Origin: JAHJBR01 sp040757035
GTDB lineage: Archaea; Micrarchaeota; Micrarchaeia; Anstonellales; Bilamarchaeaceae
DNA: 29,424 nt
Assembly: GCA_040757035.1 (NCBI GenBank)
Contig: JBFLYM010000010.1
Coordinates: 1 to 29,424 of the forward strand
Direction of reading: 5' to 3'
Below are positions 14,656 through 22,261 of the stretch, piece by piece. Numbering within the stretch: position 1 is the first letter of the stretch; each line of letters begins with the position of its first letter. The translations under genes were made by a program, and so were the position numbers. The notes below the pieces were generated by a model. It saw only the letters and a program-made list of their open reading frames with translations. It searched no databases and was not told where the DNA came from.

Positions 14656-15951
14656 ATGGAAGACGAGGAACTTTTCAAAATACTCTTGGCTTGGAACCCT
14701 TGGTACCATGAGCTTGATTATGGCATAGAGAGAACTTATTATGTAGAGCAACTACTTAAATTTATGAGAAGCAATGCAATTCTAACCATTACCGGAGTTA
14801 GAAGAAGCGGCAAATCTTTTATTATACGCAACATTATCAGGAGATTAATTGAAAATGGTATTGGGAAGCAAAAAATCCTGTATGTGAACTTTGATGAACA
14901 CCGGCTTGGTCGTCCATCTTTAGAGTTACTTGAGCGAATATATGTGCTTTATCGTTCGCGTATAAATCCAAAAGAGAAGGGATTTCTCTTCCTTGACGAG
15001 ATTCATAAAATAACTGGTTGGGAAAGGTTCGTTCGAGGACTCCACGAGCGAGGAGATGCTAAGTTCGTTGTCTCTGGTTCAACTTCTTCGCTGCTTTCGG
15101 AAGAGTACGGCACGCTTCTTACAGGAAGACACCTTGACCTTAAGGTTTTTCCTCTCTCTTTTAAGGAGTTTTTAATCTTCCGCAAAATAGTTCCGCCGTC
15201 TACAAGAGAAGAGTTCCTTGCGAGAGAAGAAGAAATGCTTTTCTATCTGCAAGATTATTTGAAAACTGGTGGATTCCCAGAGGTTGTGCTCGCGCCTCCA
15301 GAGATAGGGAAGAGGCTGCTTGAAACATACTTCAGAGATATAATAACAAGAGATATTGCAAACAGGTATGGAGTGAAAAAGTCTATAGCGGTTCTTGATA
15401 TCGCACAACACCTTGCAACAAGCATGGCTGCGCTTCATTCCTTCAATAGCATAGCAAATGCATATGAACTTTCTCCAGATACTGTGCGTCGTTTTTTTTC
15501 TTATTTTGAGAATGCCGGGCTTTTCTCCTTTGCTGAGAAGTTCTCATATTCGCTCGCAAAAAAGAAAGGAAGCCTGAAAAAAGCATATATTGTAGATACT
15601 GGAATGGCTGAGGCCGTTGGTTTCAATTTCTCGGAAAACACAGGGCGCTTCATGGAAAATGCCGTTCATACAGAATTGCTAAGGAAGGAATACGAAATCT
15701 CGTATTGGCGTGATGAGACTGGGAAGGAGATCGATTTCGTTGCAAAAAAAGGAAAAATAATAAACGCACTCATCCAAGTCGCATACTCGCTTAAGGATAA
15801 GAATGTAAAAAAAAGAGAACTCGGTGCTTTTAGGATAGCATCGGAGAAAATGAAGTGTGAGAGAAAATTGATAATAACTTGGAATGAGCGTAGCAAAACA
15901 GAAGATATACGGCTCATTCCTCTTGCTGAATGGTTGTTGTTTGAAGCATAG
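14656..15951 (+). CDS. AAA_14/DUF4143-type ATPase, second copy
   Basis: 431-aa relative of the first ATPase in architecture but not closely similar in sequence. Walker A is GVRRSGKS (residues 47-54), Walker B LFLDE (111-115) and the sensor-like VSGSTSS lies near 140. A winged-helix-like stretch follows (ANAYELSPDTVRRFFSYF). The C-terminal region has a PD-(D/E)XK-like pattern: ENAVHTELL, then GKEIDFVAKKGKI and ALIQVAYS. ATG 14656 is preferred to the long upstream extension because a TATA-like box (about 14624-14640) lies about 25 bases before it. Its last codons are the start of the 149-bp direct repeat that begins at 15939. Role unknown; such ATPases are often horizontally moved. Confidence 0.85.
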   Translation: MEDEELFKILLAWNPWYHELDYGIERTYYVEQLLKFMRSNAILTITGVRRSGKSFIIRNIIRRLIENGIGKQKILYVNFDEHRLGRPSLELLERIYVLYRSRINPKEKGFLFLDEIHKITGWERFVRGLHERGDAKFVVSGSTSSLLSEEYGTLLTGRHLDLKVFPLSFKEFLIFRKIVPPSTREEFLAREEEMLFYLQDYLKTGGFPEVVLAPPEIGKRLLETYFRDIITRDIANRYGVKKSIAVLDIAQHLATSMAALHSFNSIANAYELSPDTVRRFFSYFENAGLFSFAEKFSYSLAKKKGSLKKAYIVDTGMAEAVGFNFSENTGRFMENAVHTELLRKEYEISYWRDETGKEIDFVAKKGKIINALIQVAYSLKDKNVKKRELGAFRIASEKMKCERKLIITWNERSKTEDIRLIPLAEWLLFEA

Positions 15952-16087
15952 AACAAGAAGGCATTACCCATCTCAGTGAAGGAAAAGGAATAGTTGTGCG
16001 AGCTTCTTATAGGCGCGTTCCAAAAAAGAAAAGATTTAAATACATAAATGTTCATAATACTAAACAATAGTGATGAAAAATGGTAGA
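15939..16087 (+). repeat. 149-bp direct repeat with promoter, copy 1
   Basis: Matches 17033-17181 with about six substitutions and no indels (offset 1094 bp). It starts inside the last codons of the second ATPase gene and ends after the ATG of the HEAT gene. It includes a TATA-like GATTTAAATACATAAA (about 16033-16048) and a TGATG Shine-Dalgarno-like motif before the ATG, so it carries a promoter. A reading frame without a start (HLSEGKGIVVRASYRRV and on) is open in both copies. Confidence 0.9.
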
Positions 16088-16697
16088 GTATCTTGAGTGG
16101 TGGATTAACGAATTGATTGAAGCATTAAAGGACAAAAGTTGGTCGGTAAGAGAGAGCGCAGAAAATAGATTTGTAAAGATAGGAAAACGCGCTGTTGAAC
16201 CTTTGATTAACGCATTAAAGGACGAAGAGTGGCAGGTAAGATGGTATGCTGCAGAGGCACTTGGAAAACTAGGAGATGTAAGCGCTATTGAACCTTTGAT
16301 TGAAGTATTAAAGAACGAAAAATGGTGTATGGGGGAGAGAGCAATAGAGACACTTAGAAAAATGTATATGCGTGGAGCTGTTGCTGAAGCGCTTGGAAAA
16401 ATAGCACAAAAACTTATTCTTGCTGATACCGGGCCATTAGATGAAAAATTAATGAACAAGATTATTAATGTATTGAATGAAGCATTAACGGAGGAGAAAG
16501 TAGATAGCGTAATGAGAACTATACAAAACGTATGTAAAGAGATAGAGAAGACATACGAAAAACAAAAACAATTAACACGATTTGAACACCCTACTCTACC
16601 TATTACGTTTGTAAAGGGTACGACATCATCCAATGATACACGCGAGAAAGGGAGAAAACCACAAGAACTACTTAAAAACCAATTGCGTACGTATTAA
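16080..16697 (+). CDS. HEAT-repeat (PBS-lyase-like) protein
   Basis: 205-aa helical repeat protein. The first half carries HEAT units of about 31 residues: ELIEALKDKSWSVRESAENR, then VEPLINALKDEEWQVRWYAA, then IEPLIEVLKNEKWCMGERAI, a canonical pattern of Val-Arg in the inner helix. Such proteins act as protein-binding scaffolds; no enzyme residues are evident. The second half (AQKLILADTGPLDEKLMNKI and on) is helical and resembles the start of the next helical gene at 17174. The start is ATG 16080 after TGATGAAAA. The C-terminal 65 bases overlap another frame, 16633-16884, so a frameshift or a nested gene is possible. The promoter lies in the 149-bp repeat. Confidence 0.75.
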   Translation: MVEYLEWWINELIEALKDKSWSVRESAENRFVKIGKRAVEPLINALKDEEWQVRWYAAEALGKLGDVSAIEPLIEVLKNEKWCMGERAIETLRKMYMRGAVAEALGKIAQKLILADTGPLDEKLMNKIINVLNEALTEEKVDSVMRTIQNVCKEIEKTYEKQKQLTRFEHPTLPITFVKGTTSSNDTREKGRKPQELLKNQLRTY

Positions 16698-16884
16698 ACC
16701 TCTCTTTCCATCAAAAATCGCTACAAAACATTTTTTACACCAACCTCCAACTCTTCAAGAAGAAGAGCGTAAGGCTATTCTTTACCTTAATGAAGAAGGG
16801 TGGAAAAAAAGTAAGGATAAATACAAGGTTGGTAATATATATAAACTGAGAATAGAGAAGAATGGTGAAATTACTATAAGGTGA
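16633..16884 (+). CDS. 83-aa ORF overlapping the HEAT gene, translationally coupled to the next
   Basis: Open from ATG 16633 in another frame to TGA 16882-16884, overlapping the HEAT gene by 65 bases. The unique part (from about LQEEERKAILYLNEEGWKK to IYKLRIEKNGEITIR) is long enough to be coding in this gap. Its stop overlaps the Shine-Dalgarno of the HicB-like gene, which suggests coupling. The true start is unsure: no Shine-Dalgarno is evident at 16633, and no other ATG follows. It could be a gene, or the frameshifted C terminus of the HEAT protein. Confidence 0.45.
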   Translation: MIHARKGENHKNYLKTNCVRIKPLFPSKIATKHFLHQPPTLQEEERKAILYLNEEGWKKSKDKYKVGNIYKLRIEKNGEITIR

Positions 16885-16888
16885 TTAA

Positions 16889-17038
16889 GTGGCACTTGAA
16901 TTCATTAAGATATGGAAAAAAGATAAGAATACATTTATTCGTAGTGATGCATACCATATTACGACCTATGGTAAGACACTAAAGGAAGCGTTAAATAACT
17001 TTTATGAAGCGTATTTGCTTAATGTAGAAGAAGTTTGA
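16889..17038 (+). CDS. short HicB-like protein
   Basis: 49 aa from GTG 16889, three bases after an AGGTGAT Shine-Dalgarno (16879-16885). The product, starting MALEFIKIWKKDKNTF, continues YHITTYGKTLKEALNNFYEA and ends LLNVEEV, matching the HicB-like/UPF0150 fold pattern, in which a G-x-T-L-x-E-A-L turn precedes the helix. HicB proteins are antitoxins of type II systems, but no HicA partner is seen and this copy is short and orphan-like, so I call it only HicB-like. Its stop lies inside the second copy of the 149-bp repeat, suggesting cassette-wise acquisition. Confidence 0.5.
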   Translation: MALEFIKIWKKDKNTFIRSDAYHITTYGKTLKEALNNFYEAYLLNVEEV

Positions 17039-17181
17039 AGCATAGAACAAGAAGGCATTACCCATCTCAGTGAAGGAAAAAAAATAGTTGTGCGAGCTTC
17101 TTATAGGCGTGTTCCAAAAAAGAAAAGATTTAAATACATAAATGTTCATAATACTAAACAAAGATGATGAAAAATGGTAGA
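17033..17181 (+). repeat. 149-bp direct repeat with promoter, copy 2
   Basis: Second copy of the 15939-16087 repeat, about 96% identical with no indels. It includes a remnant of the GTTTGAAGCATAG that ends the ATPase gene in copy 1, meaning the boundary of the older gene was copied too. The TATA-like box and Shine-Dalgarno-like motif again precede a gene start, at 17174. Confidence 0.9.
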
Positions 17182-18172
17182 AGAAACTGGGGATATTAAA
17201 CGATTTATTGAAAAAGAATTTATTGCGATATTAAGGGGCACAGATGAGAATGCAAAAATAAACGCAAAAGAAAAAGTTATAGAAACAGCACAAAAGCTTA
17301 TTTTTGCTGACCAACTAATTGAGTTGAAGGAGAAAATTATCAAACCATTAGAACGCTTGAAAAATAATTTAAAGGAGACAGATAAGACGACGGTTAAAGA
17401 AAGAGACATGAAAAATGGTATATTAGAATTACTATGGATAATAAACGCGATGTCGACGTTAAATAATCCAAACAAAGCACTGGCGAGTAGACTAATAGAA
17501 ATGTATGGACTTCTAGAATGTATGAGGTATGAATGCGTTGTTAAATTTTTGTTTGCTGAATTAGATAAGATTAAAGTATCACCAAAGGATGCTGAAGCAC
17601 TCTATGACCCAGATAACAATAAGATAAAGGAATATATAGCATTGGCAACACAAAAGGTGAATGACTTAAAATTATCTGACAAAAAAGTAAAAGAAGATAT
17701 ATTAGCGATATTTTCTTCGATAGATCATATAATTGAAATATCACATAAAAAAGTATTAAGAAAAAACATGTTAATAGCACTTGGATATGTACTTGGCCTG
17801 ACGCAATTAGATGAAAAATCACAGAACGAACTTCTTGGTATATGGATTAATGCATTAAGAGAAGATCAAATTTATGAGACAATAGCTGCAACGGAGATGC
17901 TCGAAAAATACGTATATTGTATTCCTAAAGCTGATCATAACAAAATTATCAAATCATTGGAGGAATTATTAAAAATTGTAACCAAGGAGCAAAACGCTAT
18001 ACAAGCATTAGAGAAGAAACTAAAGGACATACCAAAAACGAACAAAATATCATCTATTGATACTAAGTTTGACCCAAGCTGGATGAAGCAGAAAAAAGGA
18101 AGAAGGACAGATACACGTCTACAAATCAAAAGTATAAATAACAAACTTTTTGTGAAAACAAAACTGGGTTAA
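17174..18172 (+). CDS. large helical protein, unknown
   Basis: 332 aa, almost all predicted helical, with no membrane segment, signal peptide or recognised motif. The N-terminal part shares AQKLIxAD and EKI(I/M)xxL-like stretches with the second half of the HEAT-repeat protein, so the two may be paralogous or descend from one helical-repeat ancestor. The C terminus is basic (MKQKKGRRTDTRLQIKS). ATG 17174 follows GATGATGAAAA in the second copy of the 149-bp repeat, which carries the likely promoter. It converges with enolase 29 bases further on. Role unknown; its location next to repeats and ATPases suggests an accessory module. Confidence 0.65.
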   Translation: MVEETGDIKRFIEKEFIAILRGTDENAKINAKEKVIETAQKLIFADQLIELKEKIIKPLERLKNNLKETDKTTVKERDMKNGILELLWIINAMSTLNNPNKALASRLIEMYGLLECMRYECVVKFLFAELDKIKVSPKDAEALYDPDNNKIKEYIALATQKVNDLKLSDKKVKEDILAIFSSIDHIIEISHKKVLRKNMLIALGYVLGLTQLDEKSQNELLGIWINALREDQIYETIAATEMLEKYVYCIPKADHNKIIKSLEELLKIVTKEQNAIQALEKKLKDIPKTNKISSIDTKFDPSWMKQKKGRRTDTRLQIKSINNKLFVKTKLG

Positions 18173-18201
18173 AAATTTTGGGAATATGCCCTTCAAAAAG
18201 A

Positions 18202-19494
18202 TTAAAACACCCTTGCCATTGTAACAGCGCAATTTTCTTCTATTCTGAGAAGTTGATTATACTTAGATGTTCGCTCAGAACGTGCTGGGGCTCCGGTTTT
18301 TATTTGTCCTGCGTTTAATCCTACTGCAAAATCAGCAATAAAATTGTCTTCGCTTTCTCCTGAGCGGTGGCTTACGATTATTTTTATTCCATTTTTTTTG
18401 CACATTTCTGCAACGTCAATGCTTTCGCTTACTGTACCTATTTGATTTACTTTTAGAAGAAGCGCATTAACCGCTTTTTTCCTTATTGCAATTTCAAGAC
18501 GCTTGGGATTGGTAACCAATAAATCATCGCCAACTATCTGCATCCGCGAACCAAATTTATCCATCATGGACGCAAAACTATTGAAATCTTCTTCGTGAAA
18601 CGGATCTTCTATACTGATTATTTTGTATTTTTCTATCATTTCAGAATAATAATCCAAAAGTTCTTCTGTATAAAATTTTTTTCCATCTATAAGATAAAAA
18701 CCGGTTTTCAAATCAATTTTCGAATCGGCTTTCAAATCAACTCTCAAATCAGCTTTCTGGTGATAAAACGAACTCGCGGCCGCATCGCACCCAAGTCTTA
18801 TTTCCTTGGAATATCCGGCTTCTTCTATTGCAAGCGTTATTTCTTCCATTGCATCAAAGCAACTTTGAAGGTTTGGACTAAAACCTCCTTCATCTCCGAC
18901 ATTTTTCGCACTCGCTCCATATTTCTTCACTAGCCTTTTTCCAAGAGTATGATATACTTCTACAGCCATCTGAAGCGCATCGCAAAAATTATTCGGCCAT
19001 TTTGGTATTATTAAAAATTCTTGGATTGCGAGTGAGTTTCCAGCATGCTTTCCTCCATTAAGAACATTAAACATTGGAACAGGAAGAAGATTTCCTCCAA
19101 GATATTGATATAGTTGCTGCTTTTTTGCACACGCTGCTGCTCTAATACATGCCATAGAAACCGAGACGATCGCATTTGCACCCAAATTGCTTTTGTTTGG
19201 AGTGCCATCAAGCACTATCATTTTCGCGTCGATTTTTTTCTGCTCAAACACGCTTTGTCCTACAATCGCAGGAGCAATAATCTGGTTTATATTGTCTACT
19301 GCGTTTAAAACGCCTTTACCCATAAATCGTTTTTCATTATCGCGCAGTTCATACGCTTCATATTTGCCAATGCTTGCTCCACTAGGAGCGATTGCACGCG
19401 CAATCTCTGAATTTTCGGTTTCTATTTCAGCTTCGATTGTTGGATTTCCGCGCGAGTCTAAAACTTCGCGCGCAAAAACTTTCTTAATTTTCAT
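18202..19494 (-). CDS. eno: enolase
   Basis: Interconverts 2-phosphoglycerate and phosphoenolpyruvate. The 430 aa carry the expected signatures: VLDSRGNPT near the N terminus, LNGGKHAGN and QEF in the middle, NVGDEGGFSPN, the metal ligands in CDAAAS, SIEDPF and VGDDLLVTN, the catalytic LLLKVNQIGT lysine and SHRSGE, and the TGAPARSERTSKYNQLLRIE end. An unusual four-unit repeat (ADLR VDLK ADSK IDLK) is inserted after the CDAAASSF segment, encoded by four 12-bp repeats at 18705-18752. ATG 19494 lies 15 bases after the AMP phosphorylase stop, so it is the last gene of that operon. Confidence 0.95.
   Translation of the reverse strand: MKIKKVFAREVLDSRGNPTIEAEIETENSEIARAIAPSGASIGKYEAYELRDNEKRFMGKGVLNAVDNINQIIAPAIVGQSVFEQKKIDAKMIVLDGTPNKSNLGANAIVSVSMACIRAAACAKKQQLYQYLGGNLLPVPMFNVLNGGKHAGNSLAIQEFLIIPKWPNNFCDALQMAVEVYHTLGKRLVKKYGASAKNVGDEGGFSPNLQSCFDAMEEITLAIEEAGYSKEIRLGCDAAASSFYHQKADLRVDLKADSKIDLKTGFYLIDGKKFYTEELLDYYSEMIEKYKIISIEDPFHEEDFNSFASMMDKFGSRMQIVGDDLLVTNPKRLEIAIRKKAVNALLLKVNQIGTVSESIDVAEMCKKNGIKIIVSHRSGESEDNFIADFAVGLNAGQIKTGAPARSERTSKYNQLLRIEENCAVTMARVF
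18705..18752 (-). repeat. four 12-bp tandem repeats inside the enolase gene
   Basis: Units TTTTCAAATCAA, TTTTCGAATCGG, CTTTCAAATCAA and CTCTCAAATCAG (+ strand) tandemly repeat in frame and add 16 residues to enolase. A slippage-prone insertion in a housekeeping enzyme. Confidence 0.75.
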
Positions 19495-19509
19495 GCAATC
19501 ATTTTGAAT

Positions 19510-21171
19510 TTAACTTAACGGTATTTTACATTCGTCCCGCCCAATTTCATTCACGGTGTCAAGAAGTATTTTTTGTAATTCAACTGGTTCTAAGTTTTCA
19601 AGCGCCTTTATCGCATAATCAAGTTTTGTCTCGCTTTCGGAATATATAGTGAATAAAACATTTTCAGGTTCAACTTTATCGCCTTTCAAACGATATAAAT
19701 AAATACCAGCGCCTTTATCTCCTGGCGCGCCTGCAATTCGCGCGATCTTTGAAATTGTTTTATTATCTATATGGCTTATTTTTCCATTTAAACCCGTTTT
19801 AAATTCGTAGCTATATTGACCTATTGGTATGTCCTCGCTTTTAATATTTTGATTTCCGCCTTGCAATTCAATTATTTCCTTCATTTTCGCGAGCGCTTTA
19901 CCGCTGTCCAAAAAATGCGTAGCAACTTCGTAACCTTTCCCTCGTTCTATTTTTCCAGAAATTTCAAGTATTTTTCCTGCAATTATAAGACTTTTGTGCC
20001 TCAAATCTTCGGGCCCTGTACCTTCCAATACTTGTAATACATCACGCGCTTCAAGCGCTGGTCCGATTCCATTTCCTATTGGTTCGCTTCCGTCAGTGAT
20101 AAGCGCCTCAACAGTCATACCAAGCATGTTTCCTATTTTAAGGAAATCCTGCGCAAGTTCATGAGCTTCTGTCATTGAATTTATTTTTGTTCCTCTCCCT
20201 ATCGGGATATCTATTACAACATATTGCGCGCCAACGCTTTTCTTTTTTGCGAGAATAGAAGAAAGAAGCACTCCGCGCGGATCAAGGCTGAGTGGATTTC
20301 TTATTTTTATTAATTTGTCATCAGCGCTGGCTAAATTTAATCCGCCTCCCCAAACAATCGCACCATAATTCTTGCGCACAATTTCGTTCATTTCTTCAAT
20401 CTTGAAATCTACTTTTGCAAGCACTTCCATTGTATCAGCAGTGCCAGCAGGGCTTGTGATTGCTCTGCTTGAAGTTTTTGGAATGTAAACTCCAGCTGCT
20501 GCAATAATAGGAACCACGATCATTGTAGTTCTATTACCAGCAACACCGCCTATGCAATGTTTATCTGCAATTGGACTTTTTCCTATATTTAGTATATCTC
20601 CGCTCATAACTATGCTATTTGTTAATGAAACTACTTCATTGTCGCTCAAGCCATTTATGTACATTCCGGAAACCAATGCACCAAGTTCGGCCTCATTTAA
20701 TTTATTATCCATGAGTTCCTTGATTATAGTATCAATTTCGCAAGATGAAAGTTCTTTTTTATCTAATTTTTTCTTTATATATTCAAGTGAAGCCGGTCTG
20801 TTCAAATGAACTATTTCTAATATATCGGTATCTTCTATTTCAAGCGCATCGCTAACATCTCTAAACAATCCTATTTCGCCAGGTTTTACTACTTCATTAC
20901 CAGCCACATCAATAACTACTCCTATTTCTTTACCTTTAAACCTGAGATTTTCCCTATATCCTGCATAAATATCATTTTGCTGTGCTTCATGCTTGTTCAA
21001 CACAACTATTTTCTTACCAGTATAAATGTTAATTTTTTTTGCCTGTACAATATAAGGTCGTATACGCCATACATCAACCTTTTTTCTCTCTTTTTCAATA
21101 TATACTGTTTGTCCTGGTTTATGCAATGTATGCCCATTCTTTCCATTTTTTATATTTTTTTCATCTACCAT
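19510..21171 (-). CDS. deoA: AMP phosphorylase (archaeal DeoA-type)
   Basis: Phosphorolyses AMP (and CMP/UMP) to base plus ribose 1,5-bisphosphate, the entry to the archaeal pentose-bisphosphate pathway. Signatures are SSRAITSPAGTADTMEVLAK, the GNRTTMIVVPI and ITDGSEPIGNG stretches, and a C-terminal domain with PGDKGAGIYL. At 553 aa it is about 50 longer than usual; the extra length is a basic N terminus before YIVQAKKINIYTGKKIVVLN, where the family core begins. ATG 21171 has AGGCGA upstream, and an unexplained mini-ORF lies just before it. It lies 79 bases after the R15P isomerase gene and overlaps none. Confidence 0.9.
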   Translation of the reverse strand: MVDEKNIKNGKNGHTLHKPGQTVYIEKERKKVDVWRIRPYIVQAKKINIYTGKKIVVLNKHEAQQNDIYAGYRENLRFKGKEIGVVIDVAGNEVVKPGEIGLFRDVSDALEIEDTDILEIVHLNRPASLEYIKKKLDKKELSSCEIDTIIKELMDNKLNEAELGALVSGMYINGLSDNEVVSLTNSIVMSGDILNIGKSPIADKHCIGGVAGNRTTMIVVPIIAAAGVYIPKTSSRAITSPAGTADTMEVLAKVDFKIEEMNEIVRKNYGAIVWGGGLNLASADDKLIKIRNPLSLDPRGVLLSSILAKKKSVGAQYVVIDIPIGRGTKINSMTEAHELAQDFLKIGNMLGMTVEALITDGSEPIGNGIGPALEARDVLQVLEGTGPEDLRHKSLIIAGKILEISGKIERGKGYEVATHFLDSGKALAKMKEIIELQGGNQNIKSEDIPIGQYSYEFKTGLNGKISHIDNKTISKIARIAGAPGDKGAGIYLYRLKGDKVEPENVLFTIYSESETKLDYAIKALENLEPVELQKILLDTVNEIGRDECKIPLS

Positions 21172-21185
21172 AAATTCGCCTTTTT

Positions 21186-21200
21186 TTATATTTTTTTCAT
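21186..21200 (-). other. mini-ORF with strong Shine-Dalgarno before AMP phosphorylase
   Basis: On the minus strand GGAGG (21205-21209) is followed four bases later by ATG and the codons AAA AAA ATA TAA, a four-residue peptide MKKI. It lies 15 bases before the AMP phosphorylase ATG, in another frame. It could be a leader or coupling minicistron, or a remnant of an earlier start. Confidence 0.25.
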
Positions 21201-21250
21201 ATTTCCTCCATATCTTTTATATTTTCTATTTCCTTTACAGTTTCTATATC

Positions 21251-22198
21251 TTATATATCTTTTGTAACATGCAACCCTAATCCTAATTTTTGCATTGCAA
21301 CATTCCACAATGATTGCGGAGGTATTACTCCTATTTCAGTGATATAGCCATTTATGTATCGAGCGGCAGTTGCATCAAATGCTTTATTATATATCTTTAC
21401 ATTTTTTGGTGCGTCCTCCCATATCTCTTTACTCTCTCTTTCTTCTATACACTCCCTATTTCCGAAAAGAGTGAGGGGGTCATATTTATAAAGCTCAACC
21501 GCACTGTAAAAACTAACATCTTGAGATCTTGCGATGTGCGCGACTGTTGAAGTCCCGATTTTATTTATAAGATCGCCCATTGAAGTTATTGCGTCCGCAC
21601 CAACAATACATAAATCCGCTTTTTTTAAAAAAATTGTTACTGCGCTATCTATCGCGAGCGTCACATCTATCCCATGATCTGCAAGTTCTTTTGCAGTGAT
21701 CCGACCTTGGTACCTCGGTCGTGTTTCCAATGCAATTACGCTGAATTTTTTTCCAATATCTTTTGCGGTTTTGAAAATTCCGGTTACTGTAGAACTATGA
21801 CAATGTGTAAGTACTGTCCCATTGTCAGGGATTAATTTAGAACCATATCCGCGTATTTTTTTTTGACTGTTTTCCATCTCATTAAGATATGATGCGGCTT
21901 CTTTTACTATCGTTCGTTTGAGTGCGTTCACATCTAATGCAGAATTGGTTTTTATTTGCATAAATGTAAACTTTACAGCGTTGTTTATCGCATTTCTCAT
22001 CATTGGTTCTGTTGGTCTTGTTAAAGCGAGCGCGTCTCCTACTTTAAGCAATTGCGAGTAAAGCGCAGATTTTGTCTTTGCTTTAGATTTTCTAATTTGT
22101 AAAATAAGCGCTTTAATTGCAGCCTTTGCAACATTGCGAGCGCCCTGTATTTTTAGAGATTTTATATCTTTAATAATGCTGTTGATCTCGCGTTCCAT
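21251..22198 (-). CDS. ribose-1,5-bisphosphate isomerase (archaeal, eIF2B-like fold)
   Basis: Converts ribose 1,5-bisphosphate from AMP phosphorylase to ribulose 1,5-bisphosphate, the substrate of archaeal form III RuBisCO. The 315 aa have the eIF2B-like signatures: LTHCHSSTV with the family Cys, VIALETRPRYQGRI, LADHGIDVTLAIDSAV, and the VGADAITSMGDLINKIGT segment with the catalytic Asp. Length fits. ATG 22198 is preceded by AGGGA. First gene of the minus-strand operon R15P isomerase - AMP phosphorylase - enolase; AMP feeding to 3-phosphoglycerate, then enolase, makes sense. RuBisCO and phosphoglycerate mutase are not in the window. Confidence 0.9.
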   Translation of the reverse strand: MEREINSIIKDIKSLKIQGARNVAKAAIKALILQIRKSKAKTKSALYSQLLKVGDALALTRPTEPMMRNAINNAVKFTFMQIKTNSALDVNALKRTIVKEAASYLNEMENSQKKIRGYGSKLIPDNGTVLTHCHSSTVTGIFKTAKDIGKKFSVIALETRPRYQGRITAKELADHGIDVTLAIDSAVTIFLKKADLCIVGADAITSMGDLINKIGTSTVAHIARSQDVSFYSAVELYKYDPLTLFGNRECIEERESKEIWEDAPKNVKIYNKAFDATAARYINGYITEIGVIPPQSLWNVAMQKLGLGLHVTKDI

Positions 22199-22261
22199 TT
22201 TTTCCCTGTATTTTTTTATAACATTCTTTTTATATATTTATTCTTCTATATTAATCACTAT
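22199..22261. promoter_or_regulatory. divergent promoter region
   Basis: Intergenic 63 bases with AT-rich boxes in both directions. TTTATATATTTATTC (about 22227-22241) lies about 27 bases before ATG 22262, which would be leaderless. On the other strand AAATATATAAAAAG (about 22229-22242) precedes ATG 22198 by about 35 bases. The two boxes overlap, so the membrane cluster and the AMP operon may share regulation. Confidence 0.45.

Noticed and set aside
16633..17038. HicAB toxin-antitoxin pair
   Set aside because: The upstream product shows none of the HicA GxSHxxF-like pattern; only the HicB-like fold is supported.
18173..18201. Bidirectional terminator between the helical gene and enolase
   Set aside because: GGGAATATGCCC can form a short stem, but the pairing is weak and archaeal termination does not need it.
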